This document shows, piece by piece, positions 11,201 to 20,667 of a stretch of 64,000 nt of DNA (position 1 is the stretch's first letter; each line of letters starts with the position of its first letter). Below the pieces are notes generated by a model. That model did not search any database. It had not been told where the DNA came from and was given only the letters and a program-made list of their open reading frames with translations. The translations under genes and the position numbers were made by a program. The DNA is taken from the NCBI GenBank assembly GCA_035578905.1, contig JAQJVL010000804.1, positions 1 to 64,000 of the forward strand. Direction: 5' to 3'. Origin of the DNA: Stictocephala bisonia (lineage: Eukaryota; Arthropoda; Insecta; Hemiptera; Membracidae).

Positions 11201-12380
11201 GCAGTAAAATTTGTACTGGATAAACTTTTACTTACTTTTACTTTTACACAGGACGTTTACGAGCCTCTGGGGCAGAAATCAGAATTTTCCCAGGGTTGAG
11301 ATTGGTGCCAATCGATTTCTCGTGGTCGAAAACCCCCCAAAAAATTATAAATCCTTGGAGTCAAATAAAAATTTGTCCAGATGCTACTTGTTTTAGATAA
11401 TTAAGATGTTAAACATACACATAATATTAAAATTATATTATTATTTTCGAATAAAGTACCTACTATTTTGTTGTGTTATTAGAAAACTATGTTTGAGAAC
11501 ATTTCAACTATTGTATATTAATAGAAAAAACAAGATGAATATGGTCCAATTATGCGATTAAAATAATTGTTTAATTTATAGTTTTTAAGTTATTAGAAAT
11601 GTGCAAAGTACTGCCAGCATTCTTCAAATAAGTAGGACACTAGAATTCAAAATGAAAAAGTCATTAATAAATAGCTCACTCACAAGAAAATGAGAGCTCA
11701 TGGTTTTTAGTGAACATCCTCAAAATGTCCCTGTTTGGAATAGAACCAAACATCCTTTAAAAATAAGGATGGATTATATTTTAGTCTCAAGAATGTTTGA
11801 TGATTCACCTGTCCAAGGGAAATTCCCTATGTGGACGTTATGTGATGTAAAATAAATAAATAAATTTGTCAAAATATAAATTCTGAGTGCTGAACTAAAA
11901 TATCAGCTACCGCTTATTTTGGTCACATAAGAATATTTGTCTTCTATGTGATTAAAACTACACGACTATTACAATAATAATAATATTTTATTGTCTGTAC
12001 AAATAAATTGCAGAGACATTAAATATATATATCTGTGTATGGTCTTGTAATAGTTATGCTATATGTAAACTTGAATAACAAACTAAAAAATATCTATAGT
12101 TACTGATGGTAATTTATTCCAGATGGTGACAACGCTAGCCAAACCAGATGCACCACCTGCACTCAACGTTATTTGTTCTTTGGTGTGTCCACGCATGTTT
12201 CCTGACAGTGAAGGAACAGTTTGTGCTACCTGTGGGGAAGAGGCTGCCTGTAAGAAATGTTCCAAGTGCAAGAACATTCAGTATTGCGACCGTGCTTGCC
12301 AACGTTTACATTGGTTTGTACACAAAAAGGAGTGTCTCAGATTATCTACCAATGCTACAGCTAAAGAGGACAACAACTGA
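2108..12380 (+). CDS. ANKMY2: ANKMY2: ankyrin repeat and MYND domain protein 2 (5 exons, N-terminus outside window)
   Basis: Spliced gene with exons 2108-2273, 6271-6410, 8671-8855, 10066-10213 and 12123-12380. All junctions are GT/AG and the reading phases agree, giving about 298 residues. The product has ankyrin repeats (GADVN, STLHFAVLSGN, VNSVGRTPSEMAAFVG), then the linker motif DYYTVPQGLETEPKL typical of this family, an alpha-helical middle region, and a C-terminal MYND zinc finger. Vertebrate ANKMY2 is about 440 residues, so the first ankyrin repeat and start codon lie left of the window, beyond the Copia insert. Known role of the family (vertebrate ANKMY2, worm DAF-25): delivery of membrane cyclases to cilia and modulation of Hedgehog signalling. 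The long acidic tail of the vertebrate protein is absent. Poly(A) signals AATAAA occur at 12478 and 12551. Introns carry several transposons. Confidence 0.92.
2455..3098 (+). repeat. Possible retroelement 3' region with AATAAATAAATGAATAAA tail
   Basis: A non-coding segment ends in an A-rich tail at about 3073-3098 of the kind left by LINE or SINE insertion. Its left part has a short peptide-like stretch around 2517-2560 (SSDDEELQPNAFWWRE) that I cannot assign to a family. The left boundary is arbitrary. It could equally be unique intron sequence with a chance A-rich run. Confidence 0.25.
3646..3691. repeat. 22-bp tandem duplication
   Basis: The segment ATATCAACTTTTGTTATAGA plus GC occurs twice in direct succession. 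It is a local duplication in an ANKMY2 intron. Confidence 0.7.
3980..4284. mobile_element. 305-bp piggyBac-type MITE
   Basis: The segment is flanked by TTAA on both sides (3976-3979 and 4285-4288), the target duplication of piggyBac transposons. Its ends are inverted repeats starting CACGTTCAATGC. There is no coding capacity, so it must have been moved in trans. The subterminal parts differ, which is normal for this superfamily. Confidence 0.75.
4716..6023 (-). mobile_element. Tc1/mariner-superfamily element, full length (1308 bp)
   Basis: Inverted repeats of roughly 115 bp bound the element: left end CAGGGCGTTTCAAAAAGGAC at 4716, right end the complement of CAGGGTGTTTCAAAAAGGAC at 6023, each flanked by TA (4714-4715 and 6024-6025). 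It encodes one transposase on the - strand. It lies in an ANKMY2 intron, antisense to the gene. Confidence 0.9.
4836..5852 (-). pseudogene. Tc1/mariner-type transposase with frameshifts
   Basis: A cut-and-paste transposase of about 340 residues begins at ATG 5852-5850 (MAAFTGPERA). The N-terminal helix-turn-helix region has SGRPSTSD, SPTKSTRRASRQL and VWRVLRK. The DDE core follows: first Asp in SDEST near 5385, VNTHNCRIWGSD, second Asp in QIDEDDRHY near 5165, third Asp in PPRSPDLTPLDFF near 5045, and 36 residues between the last two. The frame is broken near the start (after PERAS), near the first catalytic Asp (about 5385-5400), in a T7 run (5226-5232, one base short) and in a C8 run (5057-5064, one base long). 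Two breaks fall in homopolymers, so assembly errors are possible. The family is related to insect elements often mislabelled Tc3 or SETMAR. Confidence 0.88.
6271..6410 (+). CDS. ANKMY2: ANKMY2 exon: linker after ankyrin repeats
   Basis: Acceptor AG at 6269-6270, donor GT at 6411 (gtaagt). Two bases complete the Gly codon begun in the previous exon, and the exon ends in phase 0. It encodes VINNYIPRSEVDYYTVPQGL and EPKLAPALASSVHKFSMQ, the segment most diagnostic of ANKMY2. Confidence 0.92.
6411..8670. other. ANKMY2 intron with mariner relic
   Basis: 2.3-kb intron. Apart from the mariner relic (about 6990-7885), including its G12 run at 7752, it is AT-rich and shows nothing recognisable. Confidence 0.8.
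6990..7885 (+). pseudogene. Mariner-type transposase relic (SETMAR-like)
   Basis: Pieces of a mariner transposase appear in order across all three + frames. They are the HTH part (HRQISEVYGTNATSEGK at about 7073-7130, then AFKDGLNNVYDEVRS), ETWVSHFIPKSK near 7395, QSMEWRH near 7438, FWDRHGVLLVDF near 7515, the second catalytic box DNSRPHTA near 7615, then a decayed third box and the C-terminal EQAASFYKEGF near 7822. Many frameshifts and stops show it is long dead. A run of 12 G at 7752-7763 lies inside it. The terminal repeats are not clear. Confidence 0.82.
8671..8855 (+). CDS. ANKMY2: ANKMY2 exon: helical middle region
   Basis: Acceptor AG at 8669-8670, donor GT at 8856 (gtgagc). It enters in phase 0 (Val-Asn-Met-His-Pro) and leaves two bases of an Arg codon. 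It encodes NMHPVRIALNLQPNLVG through VMSFKLHYLAGVVAEVAKCR, matching the helical region of vertebrate ANKMY2 after the linker. Confidence 0.9.
8856..10065. other. ANKMY2 intron, no recognised element
   Basis: 1.2-kb AT-rich intron. It has an (ATTT)n run near 8990-9018 and a short inverted repeat (9330-9350 against 9418-9436), but no coding sequence. Confidence 0.7.
10066..10213 (+). CDS. ANKMY2: ANKMY2 exon: helical region before MYND finger
   Basis: Acceptor AG at 10064-10065, donor GT at 10214 (gttagt). One base completes the Arg codon, then 49 codons run to Gln. It encodes VERETSSDPVETFARKVL and REYLERFVRDCVREFPHREC, equivalent to the IRESIRKFPYCE region of the vertebrate protein. Confidence 0.9.
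10214..12122. other. ANKMY2 last intron, no recognised element
   Basis: 1.9-kb AT-rich intron. A more GC-balanced patch at about 11250-11350 stands out slightly, but no family could be recognised. Confidence 0.7.
12123..12380 (+). CDS. ANKMY2: ANKMY2 last exon: MYND zinc finger
   Basis: Acceptor AG at 12121-12122, phase 0. It encodes 85 residues and ends in TGA. The MYND finger is seen as CATC-x6-CKKCSKC, IQYCDRAC and HWFVHKKEC, the full set of Cys/His zinc ligands of this protein-interaction domain. Only about 14 residues follow the finger, so the insect protein lacks the long acidic tail of vertebrate ANKMY2. Confidence 0.94.
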   Translation: MVTTLAKPDAPPALNVICSLVCPRMFPDSEGTVCATCGEEAACKKCSKCKNIQYCDRACQRLHWFVHKKECLRLSTNATAKEDNN

Positions 12381-12600
12381 ACTGTGCTGGAGTCCTTAAT
12401 TGTAAATTATTTGTGTTCAAATTAGTTATATATTAGTATATTTAAGTTTTTTCAAAATAAGTTTCCAGTCAACGACCAATAAACCTAAAAAGAGGCAAAG
12501 AGAAGAGTTATCTTAAAAATGCACCAAAGAGTAATGAGAGTTTTCTTTTAAATAAAGGTGTTTTTATTTAACTAGTCATATTACTTTATTTTTAAAATGC
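12381..12600 (+). other. ANKMY2: ANKMY2 3' untranslated region
   Basis: Sequence downstream of the stop holds AATAAA at 12478-12483 and again at 12551-12556, so the transcript probably ends within about 200 bases of the stop, just left of the G-rich minisatellite. Confidence 0.6.
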
Positions 12601-12614
12601 TGCTGAAAAAAGTC

Positions 12615-13040
12615 CTCCAAGACATAGGCTGGGTGGGAGGGCCTTTCAAGGCATACACTGGTGGGTGGGACTCATCAAGACATACTCTGGGTGGGAGGAT
12701 CTTTCAAGATGTATGCTGGTGGTGTGACGTCATTCATCAAGACGTCTGTGGTGGGTACGAGACTTGTCAAGACATATACTGGGTGGGAGGGCCCTTCAAG
12801 ATATACGCCGATCAAGACATCCGTGGTGTGTAGGAGGGCCCATCAGAACGTAGCCTGGCAAGTTGGACTCATCAAGACATCCATGTTGGGTGGGACTCAT
12901 CAAGATGTACACTGGTGGAAGGCCTTTTAAGACATAAACTGGGTGGTTGGATTCATCAAGACGTACGCTAGGTTGCTGGGACTCGTCAAGATGTACGTAC
13001 ACTGTGTGTGTATGAGGGCTTGTTAATATGTACTCTGTTG
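12615..13040. repeat. G-rich minisatellite, unit about 34-37 bp
   Basis: About 12 diverged tandem copies of a unit with core CATCAAGACATAC followed by a GGGTGGGAGG-like block. The copies alternate between CTTTCAAGAT and CTCATCAAGAC versions, suggesting an older two-unit period. All the G-rich blocks are on the + strand. It lies directly downstream of the ANKMY2 poly(A) signals. Open frames across it are by-products of the repeat. Confidence 0.85.
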
Positions 13041-14180
13041 AATGAGGGAGTATTATGAATGCATCTACTCCACAAGCATACTAGCCACTTAATCTATTTG
13101 TCTATTCATCTCTTTATAAAGGTAACATTTTTACTGGAGTTGGGTTGATTGTAATTGTAAAAAGAAACTATTTTGCTCACCTTTTTCCAACAAATTTTAG
13201 CAAAACAATTAAAATTATTTTAAGGATATTTACTTAAAACTGTATGAATATCAAAGTAAATTATTGTGGACCCAAAGTCCCAAAACTTGAAATGTAAATA
13301 CTAAAAAGCTTGTTACAACTCTATTAATCATGAACATATTGTATATCAGCATAAAATCATTCTTTTTCTCAAATCTTGAATGCAAAACTCTAATTGTCTT
13401 AAATATTTATACTAAACAATACTAATTATGCGGTGTCAAATAAAAATACTTTACCATTAGGTCTTACTAAGTAAATGTAAATCAGGTTATTAACGTCAAG
13501 AATCAAGAATGTTATTGTCTAAAAACAAATATTGCATGATAAAGTCAAATACTGTCATGCAAGGTTGACAAATGGTTGGAATTTAATTTTCCCCATAAAT
13601 CTACGATGTGGAGGCAGCTTGACAAAAGACTGAAACAAATCACATAAGAGTACCGTTATACGTCTAGTATGAATTTTTTTATTTATTTCTGAACTCAAAA
13701 TAATGTATATATGGACAAAATAAAGTATTAATTAAATACTGAATGTTATTGATATGTGATAAATTTATTACAAAATAAATGAAATAATAAATTGAAATAA
13801 TGAAAATTTATTCCTTTAAAAAAAGTAAAACACAAAAACAATGACAATGTAGGAATAGAAAGTTGACCACAGTATCCAGTATTTGTGGCCAACGTTAATT
13901 CTAAAAAAGCACAATACAAACAATTTAATTGTGAGTCCAGCAGCAAAATAAAAAACTCGCACTCCGTGGCGCCTGTGTTGAAGCAAAGAACCAAAAAACA
14001 TAGTAATAAAAATTATAACATAATAACATTAATTTAAAAAGGAAAAATTACAATTAGTAATTAAAGTTCTTACTTTAATAATTAATATCATATAGGCCTA
14101 CTTGCTTAAACAGTATATCATATAAGACTCCTTCCAAAGTATATACAAATAAACAACTAGAGTAGGCAGGTAGTAAACTT
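13041..14180. other. Intergenic AT-rich sequence
   Basis: Nothing recognisable between the minisatellite and the LINE 3' end, apart from what may be LINE 3' UTR in the last 100 bases. Confidence 0.6.
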
Positions 14181-14205
14181 AAAAGATATATATCTAATTA
14201 ATTAA

Positions 14206-15909
14206 TTATGCAAGAGTAGCATTTAGAAAGGACACGTCATCATTAGAAAATAGCCAATGTTTTGTTTGATTTAAAAACGAATTTAAGTTAGAACAAGATT
14301 TAATATAACGTGGCAATTGATTAAAATACTTAGGAGCAACATACTGAAAAGACTGTTTAAAATTAGATTTATTGACTTTAGGTAACCTAAATATTCTTTG
14401 GAAATTACTTCTTGTTTGGTAAGACAGGTTTTCTGTACCAGTGTTGCCACTTCTAATATAAAATAACTTTAAGACTTTGTACACAAATAAGTGGTTAATG
14501 GGTAATATTTTCAGATGACAAAACAAAGGGTAGGAGCTCTCTCTTTTGCGACAGTTGAGTATTATTCTTACAATATGTTTTTGGGATACTCTGAGTTTTT
14601 CCAAATAGTTTTTGTAAGTTCCCCCCCAGCATTGTATACCGTATTGTAACCTGGAATCTATTAGAGCAAAGTAAAGCATTCGTAATAGACTGGGTTCACA
14701 AAAATTCTTCAAAAAATAAAAGGTTCTGATCGAAAGTTTGATTTTCTTATGTAATAATGAAATGTGGGGTTGCCAATTTAGATTTTCGTCTAAGTTAAGA
14801 CCCAGGTACTTAAACCAATTATTTTTTTCTATTACTTCACATTTGCAACGTATTGACGCACAACTCAAGTTGTGAAATATTAACTCTGCAGGAAATTCAA
14901 AACTATTAACTAAACTAAAATTTACATATCTTGTTTTTTTAACATTCATTATCATTTTGTTCTCACAACACCATACTCTTAATAGTTCTAAATCTTTATT
15001 TATATTCTCCCAGATATCATTAATATTTTTCTCTGAATAAAAAAAAGCAATGTCGTCCGCAAAAGCACTTTTTTGACCTTGAAAGGATAGTTCCAGTAAA
15101 TCGTTTATAAAAACTAAAAATAAGGTAGCTGATAGCACTGATCCTTGGGGTACACCAGCTTGTACAGTTAGTGGTGTGCTAAAATGATCAGCAATTTTGA
15201 CTGTTTGGACTCTATTACTTATAAAACTGTTAAACCAATTGAGCGCAGTTCCCCGAGCTCCAGCTGCTTCCAATTTTGACAGTAATACATTATGATCGAC
15301 AAGATCAAAAGCGTTTTTAAAGTCTATAAAAAGACCCGTTACTTTTTTATTTGTGTTAAAACTGTTGTAAATATTTTCTGTAACCGATAATAATGCATCC
15401 TCCGTTCCCATTCCTTTTCTAAAACCATATTGAGACGGGCTGAAAAAGTGTATGCTGTCTAAATACTTTACGAGTCTGGTCCTCATTATTTTTTCAAAGA
15501 TTTTAGAGAATATGGCTAATAGACTGATTGGTCTTATATTGTCAATTTTAATAGAAGTATTATTTTTAAATATTGGAACTATAGTACTCATTTTTAGTTT
15601 ATCAGGAAAAACGCCGTTCTGAAAGCTTAGATTTATAATGTGAACCAAAACTGGAGCAATCGTTTCCGCTGTCTTTTTTACGAGGTTAACGGTTATGCCA
15701 TCAAAACCAGTTGATTTTTTGTTTTTTAGACATTTAATAGTGATCAATACTTCAGTTATATTAGTTGGCATTATTAAAAAAGAGTGGCGACATTGTTGAT
15801 AATGCCCCCGACGGCAGACTGTCAACGGTGGCAGTGCCGACAGTGCGGGCGGACCGGGCCTGACTCGACCTTGGACTGCGATAAGGTGATCATTGATACT
15901 ATCAGCCAC
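14206..15909 (-). pseudogene. LINE reverse transcriptase domain
   Basis: Open for 567 codons. RT motifs in order are STGFDG (about residues 66-71), IRPISLLAIFSKIFEKI, FIDFKNAFD (194-202), AGVPQGSVLS (251-260) and the catalytic FADD box (283-286), then KYLGLNLDENLNWQPHI and the C-terminal region with QYGIQCWGG that Jockey-like LINEs share. The true polyprotein continues upstream into the endonuclease but is broken by an in-frame TGA (about 15997-16012, where related proteins have Trp) and by a frameshift. The N-terminal 45 residues of this frame (15785-15870) are GC- and proline-rich, unlike the rest of the element. Confidence 0.92.
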
Positions 15910-16042
15910 AAGCTTGGGATCGTTGACAATCTCACCATTGCACAGCTCAATTTTATCAACATTTTTCCCTACTGTCGAACCTATTACGTTATTTATTACT
16001 TTTCAATATTGTGAAGAATCGCCATTACAGTTTTTAATCTTA

Positions 16043-17143
16043 TTAGTGAAAAATGCATTTTTTTGCTGAATCGATTTCTTTTCTTAATTTATCACAGAAT
16101 GAATTGAAGTATAATTTGAAAAATTGGTCGTATGGGCGCTTTTTATAAATTCCGTATAGTTTTTTTCGTTTTTTTAATTTAAAAAGTAAATTTGCATTTA
16201 ACCATGGGCTAAAATGTTTAGCTTTAGTTAGCTTGTCTCGCTTATGAATTAGTTTACAATTATTCAGAGATTCTGTCAGAGTCTTGTGGAACAAATCATA
16301 ACTTATGTTTACATCGTTTGTTGACAAACAAAAACTCCAGTCTGCTTCTTTCAGCCTATCCGCAGCCAAACTCAAATCGTATACAATGTTGTCTGGCATT
16401 TGTTTACTTACTACCAGTCTATTAAACTTAGAACTGCAGCTGAAATTCAAACCCAACAAGCAATGATCAGTAAGACCTATATCAAAAATTACACTTTTAA
16501 AGGAATCCATATTTGCATGTCGAACAAAAATGTGGTCAATAGTTGACTTTGTGTTTTCAGTAATTCTTGTTGGGTTATTAATGAGTGAAATAAAACCATT
16601 ATTGTTTAACACACTAATATAGTTCTGTACATCTTGGCGGCTATTTACCAAGTCTAAATTTATATTTATATCTCCTACATAAATAATGCTGTTGGTTAAA
16701 TTTTGCAGTCTATTGGAAAGTTCCTTAATAAAATTATTTTCTGAATGACTATGATGTCTATAGAGACAGAGTAACTTAAAATATGAATGATCAATAGTTA
16801 TATTTAGCAATAAACAATCAGCAGTTTCCATATCCAAGTTTACTTGAGATACATTTATGTTTTGGTCCACAAAGCACAAAATACCCCCAGCTCTATAGCT
16901 GTTATTACAATTGGCAAAAATATTGAAACCTGGCAATTTGTAAAAATTTAATTCCTCATCGTTTATCCAAATTTCACTAAGAATAATAAAATTAATTTTC
17001 TTTTTGATTTGACTTATTTCTGCAATTAGGTTATTAAAATTTTTCCTCACACTCCTTATGTTAGCATATAGCAGAGAAAGCGAGCCCTTGGATTCAACAT
17101 CGTAAAACAAACACAAATCATCATAATACACTTTAGAAACCAT
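16043..17143 (-). pseudogene. LINE AP-type endonuclease domain
   Basis: Open for 366 codons. It shows the ordered motifs of LINE apurinic endonucleases: LYANIRS (25-31), LSEIW (55-59, catalytic Glu), YRHHS (128-132), VGDININ (156-162), IDHIFV (202-207) and LTDHCL (224-229). This domain nicks target DNA for target-primed reverse transcription. The frame stops at 16043, where an A7 run (about 16064-16070) is one base out. The next frame resumes with FFTNKIKNC, so the original protein ran straight into the RT. Confidence 0.93.
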
Positions 17144-17251
17144 TATAGTAAAACAAAAACCAAAATTTTAAATTTAAACATTAGCAAAAACGTCATAAGC
17201 TTAAAAAGGCTATTCATGATCAAATTAATCTTATGAAATAGTAAACATGGC

Positions 17252-17434
17252 CTACCCAAGCTTATCAATGTCATCCAAGGTACTCACCCTCTGTACTCTT
17301 TCCCTGGAAGCTTTCATAACAAAAAACTTTCCGTCACGGCACCAGACAAAAGCATATCCTACATCCTGACACTTTTTCTTCAGCATAGCTAGGAACTGTT
17401 TGTTTTCTGGTGTCAGATGATCATTCACGTACAC
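17252..17434 (-). pseudogene. LINE ORF1 C-terminal fragment (baculovirus FP25K-like domain)
   Basis: 60 residues with VYVNDHLTPENKQFL, FVWCRDGKFFV and ERVQRVSTLDDI. This is the C-terminal domain found in ORF1 proteins of many insect LINEs and shared with the baculovirus FP protein family. The similarity continues to about 17470 in another frame, then stops, marking the 5' truncation of the element. ORF1 proteins bind element RNA. Confidence 0.85.
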
Positions 17435-17480
17435 TCTGCCGGGAGGGAAGGCCTTGCTAATCTTGTATCATGTAATGTCC

Positions 17481-18005
17481 TTAAAAAAAAATATCCTTAC
17501 AATGTAAGTGAAAAAAGTATAAATATCATGGCGTTTGATTACGGTAAACCTCTTTTACCCTCCTCAAACCAAAGGAATTCACAAGGGAATGAAAAAATAT
17601 ATGCTACATTAAGTAAAGTAACTAAGACATTAAAGAAACATGTAATATGTCTATATCTAAATTATCAAAATCTATTTTTTATACATATTAGTTAAATTAC
17701 AAAGCATAATTAGTGATAAACAGACAGCATAATCAAAACATATAATTTTGTATAGTCGTGGCAACAGCATAACATGTTTTATTTTCATTGCCATTCAATT
17801 AATTATTGTGTTTTAGCTACATTTTTAACTGGTTGTATTCAGTAAGTCTTCTCACTAGTAACCCGCAATGCTGTAAAGAGCCATTTTTTTGCCAATTTGT
17901 ACATGTTTGGATTTATTATGTCCAAAAAGTTCATACTTATAACCCTCGTATTATCAGAACTTAAATTTGCTGTTATACCCAGATGATTTTTCTCAATTCT
18001 TATTC
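17481..18005. other. Intergenic, nothing recognised
   Basis: AT-rich spacer between the LINE and the first SINE copy, without exon-like or repeat structure that I can name. Confidence 0.6.
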
Positions 18006-18240
18006 ATTGTTCATTGGTAAGACGCCGATCATCAAGATATGGGCGAATATGAGGGGCGAATGAGTGTAATCATTGTTACTAACTAAGGTCGACTGTCCCT
18101 CAGAAAGAACTATTTATTAATAGCCCAATAGCCAGGGCAACTAAGCGCCCTACATTTTTACGTGGAATCCGAACCACATAGTGTTGGTCTGATTTTCAGC
18201 TAACTGACAAGCCTGACACTCAGTTCTCTTTCCTACAGAA
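18005..18240 (-). mobile_element. tRNA-derived SINE, copy 1
   Basis: On the - strand it begins with a tRNA-like head whose B box reads GTGGTTCGGATTCCACG (about 18161-18177). The shared body follows (GGGCTATTAATAAATAG, GTAACAATGATTACACTCATTCG, ATATTCGCCCATATCTTG), ending in a TTAC/TTAT-rich 3' end near 18005-18020. The body matches copies at 18.74, 40.03 and 54.33 kb. The head is the best preserved of the set. Confidence 0.7.
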
Positions 18241-18734
18241 AAAAAAACTAAGTGACTAACATCCAACATGGACACCTCAGACTTCTCTTAGTAGTGTTCA
18301 CGTCAATGGCAACCAATGAGCAAACGCTGTGTTGGTATTAAGAGGACTGAGCATAGAGCCCATTGCGTACATTTTCCTGAACACTTTGTCCACAAGTAGC
18401 TGGGTTACAGCACTGCACCACCATTAATGGTTAACTTCTTGTACTTAAATTACTTCTCTAGAGGTTTTATTTAATATTTGGTTCTATTTATTGTATGTTT
18501 TTATTTACTTCAACATTAATTCAGAGATTTTAACTTTGGTGTAGAATTCAATGACACCTAATTCAAATAAATTGAAAATAACTAAAATGTGTAAATCTGC
18601 ACACTTTCTCAACAAGGTAGGTATGTACTCAACAACTAGATTATTAAGACAAACCCCTAATGAAATTAAATTTAATAGCAATGTTTATACTAGAAATAAT
18701 AATATAATAGATGTTATTTTATTTATTTTTTATT
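18241..18734. other. Short spacer between two SINE copies
   Basis: AT-rich, about 500 bases, nothing recognised. Confidence 0.5.
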
Positions 18735-18985
18735 CATAAGAAGCCGATCGTCAAGATATGGGCGAATATGGATTTCGAATGAGTGTAGATGAGCGAATGT
18801 AGTCATTGTTACAAACTAAGGCCGACTATAACTTAGAAAGAGTCATTAATTAATAGCCCAATGACAAATGAACAGCCGGTGATTATCAGCTGATCCTTCT
18901 CAAACTGTAATGACTCTGATTGGGATCAAACTGAGAACCTTTAGCACATGATATGTTGAGCTTGGCCAGTGGGAAGATCATTGGG
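18735..18985 (-). mobile_element. tRNA-derived SINE, copy 2
   Basis: Same orientation as copy 1. On the - strand an A-box-like TGGCCAAGCTCAACA (about 18957-18971) is followed 27 bases on by a B-box-like AGTTTGATCCCAATC. The shared body then runs to GACGATCGGCTTCTTATGAA and an AATAAAAAATAAAT tail (about 18717-18740). This copy and the one at 40.03 kb define the 3' end of the family. Confidence 0.75.
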
Positions 18986-19604
18986 GGTAGGATAACAAAA
19001 ATTGATTAATTTTCTATGAATTTTAAATCTTGACTTAATATTAATACTTCTGTATGTAATACAAAGTAAAAATATGCAGTCAACATAAATTCTTGATATG
19101 CCATTCAATACATTCATTGTAATAGTTATGTTATTTATAGTTCAAACAATGCTAATAAATATAATGATTATAATTTTTTTACTCATAACTTAATAGCATA
19201 CTATCAATATTTTGATTGCACAGTTAAAACACCCAAATTATGAATCACGTAGTGTAGTGATTTTTCACTTTGCACTTTTCAGGAGGGATTAGCTGGTTCA
19301 AAGAGGCGGATGTTGAATGGTTGTAATACTAAGTTTTGCTCTGAGATGGGAAATCAATTAATATTTTAACTCAGACGCAAGTATTTCATATTTTTGTCCG
19401 ATAATCATTTTTTCATAGGTTTAGAGAAGATTATGTGCTAGTAGAGACAAATTATTGATGATGGGTGTCAAATTCAACCTTCCTAAAATATAATACAAGC
19501 AGACAAATAAATGTTATCCCCCTCATTTGCATATATGTCAAAGGTGCAAAATGCTAACCTTGGATTGTTTAATTCTTTGTATTGTGGCATATGTTTTGTA
19601 TATA
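18986..19604. other. Intergenic, nothing recognised
   Basis: AT-rich spacer without recognisable coding or repeat structure. Confidence 0.5.
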
Positions 19605-20186
19605 CAGGGTGTTCAGCTTCGACTGTCGTATATTTTAGAGGATTGTTTGTCAGGTCAAAACAAACAAATAATGCCATATAATATGGGTCTTATCTCCATT
19701 TGTTTTCTCTCCGTGAGTATGTATGTGTTTTTACAAAAATTTAATATCTCAAAAACTTTCAACAGTAACTCTCTTCAAATAAATAACAGAAAAAAGTTAT
19801 TTACTAACCGATCTTTTAAATCGGCATACCGTTGAATTTGTCATAATGTAGTCTACAAATATTGTGTCTCAACATTTTTGGGAAAAAAAGTATAGTATTT
19901 GTTATATTTGACTTTGAAATTTTTAGACATCCGCCATTTTGAAACTGATAATCTTAGACATTCAGCTTTTTTTAATGAAATGTGTCTTTGTAAGATCAAC
20001 TTTCATACCAAAATTCAGCATTGTATGTCAAAGAGTTTTTGAGATATTAACATTTTTGTAACAAAAAAACAGACACATAGACAGAAAACGAATCGAGATA
20101 GGACACATTTTATTTATCATTATTTGCTTGTATTGACCTGACAAACAATCTTCTAAAATATGCGACATTCAAAGCTGGACACCCTG
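19605..20186. mobile_element. 582-bp palindromic MITE (TA target site)
   Basis: The ends are long imperfect inverted repeats of more than 150 bp: CAGGGTGTTCAGCTTCGACT at 19605 and the complement of CAGGGTGTCCAGCTTTGAAT at 20186. TA flanks both sides (19603-19604, 20187-20188). Terminal CAGGG and TA targets fit the Tc1/mariner superfamily. No transposase is encoded. The whole element could fold back on itself. Confidence 0.8.
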
Positions 20187-20633
20187 TATATTACATATAG
20201 ATTACATATTAATTGCCATATCATTTTTGTAAATCTTAAATTTGATTTTATGTAAGATAATTCAATGCTTATATATGTTTCTGAATAAAGGATTGACGAA
20301 TGAAATTAATGGTATACATTTTTTCATTTTATATATCAATTATATCCACATGTTTCTCATAATCCTGATCATCACTGTGAGGTAACATAACTCCTTAACC
20401 CTTCTAAAACTAGACCAAAAATTGGCAGGTCTGTGAAACACACACTTGTATTTTCCTTGAAGGCTTGGAAACATGCACATCTCCAAATATGTATTTTGTA
20501 AGGGTTCCCGTAAGGGTTCCCTCATGACACTGTATACTTAGGTTCCAGTGCAATATGTTATAAAATGTTCACAATAACATTCCTTTTTATCCATGTTAAA
20601 CACAAAGTGTTTACTACATTATATGAAATGTAG

Positions 20634-20667
20634 AATCGCCTTTGAAGTGTTAACTTCAGAGGCGATT
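20634..20667. repeat. 34-nt near-perfect hairpin followed by T-rich run
   Basis: A 15-bp stem (AATCGCCTTTGAAGT pairing with ACTTCAGAGGCGATT, one G-U pair) closes a 4-base loop and is followed by TTATTTTT. It resembles a bacterial terminator, but the surroundings are eukaryotic, so its role is unknown. Confidence 0.6.

Larger units (their letters stand above)
14180..17480 (-). mobile_element. Non-LTR retrotransposon (LINE, Jockey/CR1-like), 5'-truncated
   Basis: On the - strand, in order: the C-terminal part of ORF1 (17434-17252), an AP-endonuclease domain (17143-16043) and reverse transcriptase (15909-14206). This is the layout of Jockey/CR1-like LINEs. The 5' part of ORF1 is missing, as expected from incomplete reverse transcription. 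The exact 3' end, tail and target duplication are not clear. It lies between ANKMY2 and Orai. Confidence 0.92.

Noticed and set aside
12597..13002. Overlapping frames of 68-89 codons on both strands
   Set aside because: They fall inside the G-rich minisatellite and show only its repeat period.
20634..20667. Bacterial intrinsic terminator
   Set aside because: The fold fits, but there is no bacterial gene, ribosome binding site or operon nearby; neighbouring sequence is typical animal DNA.
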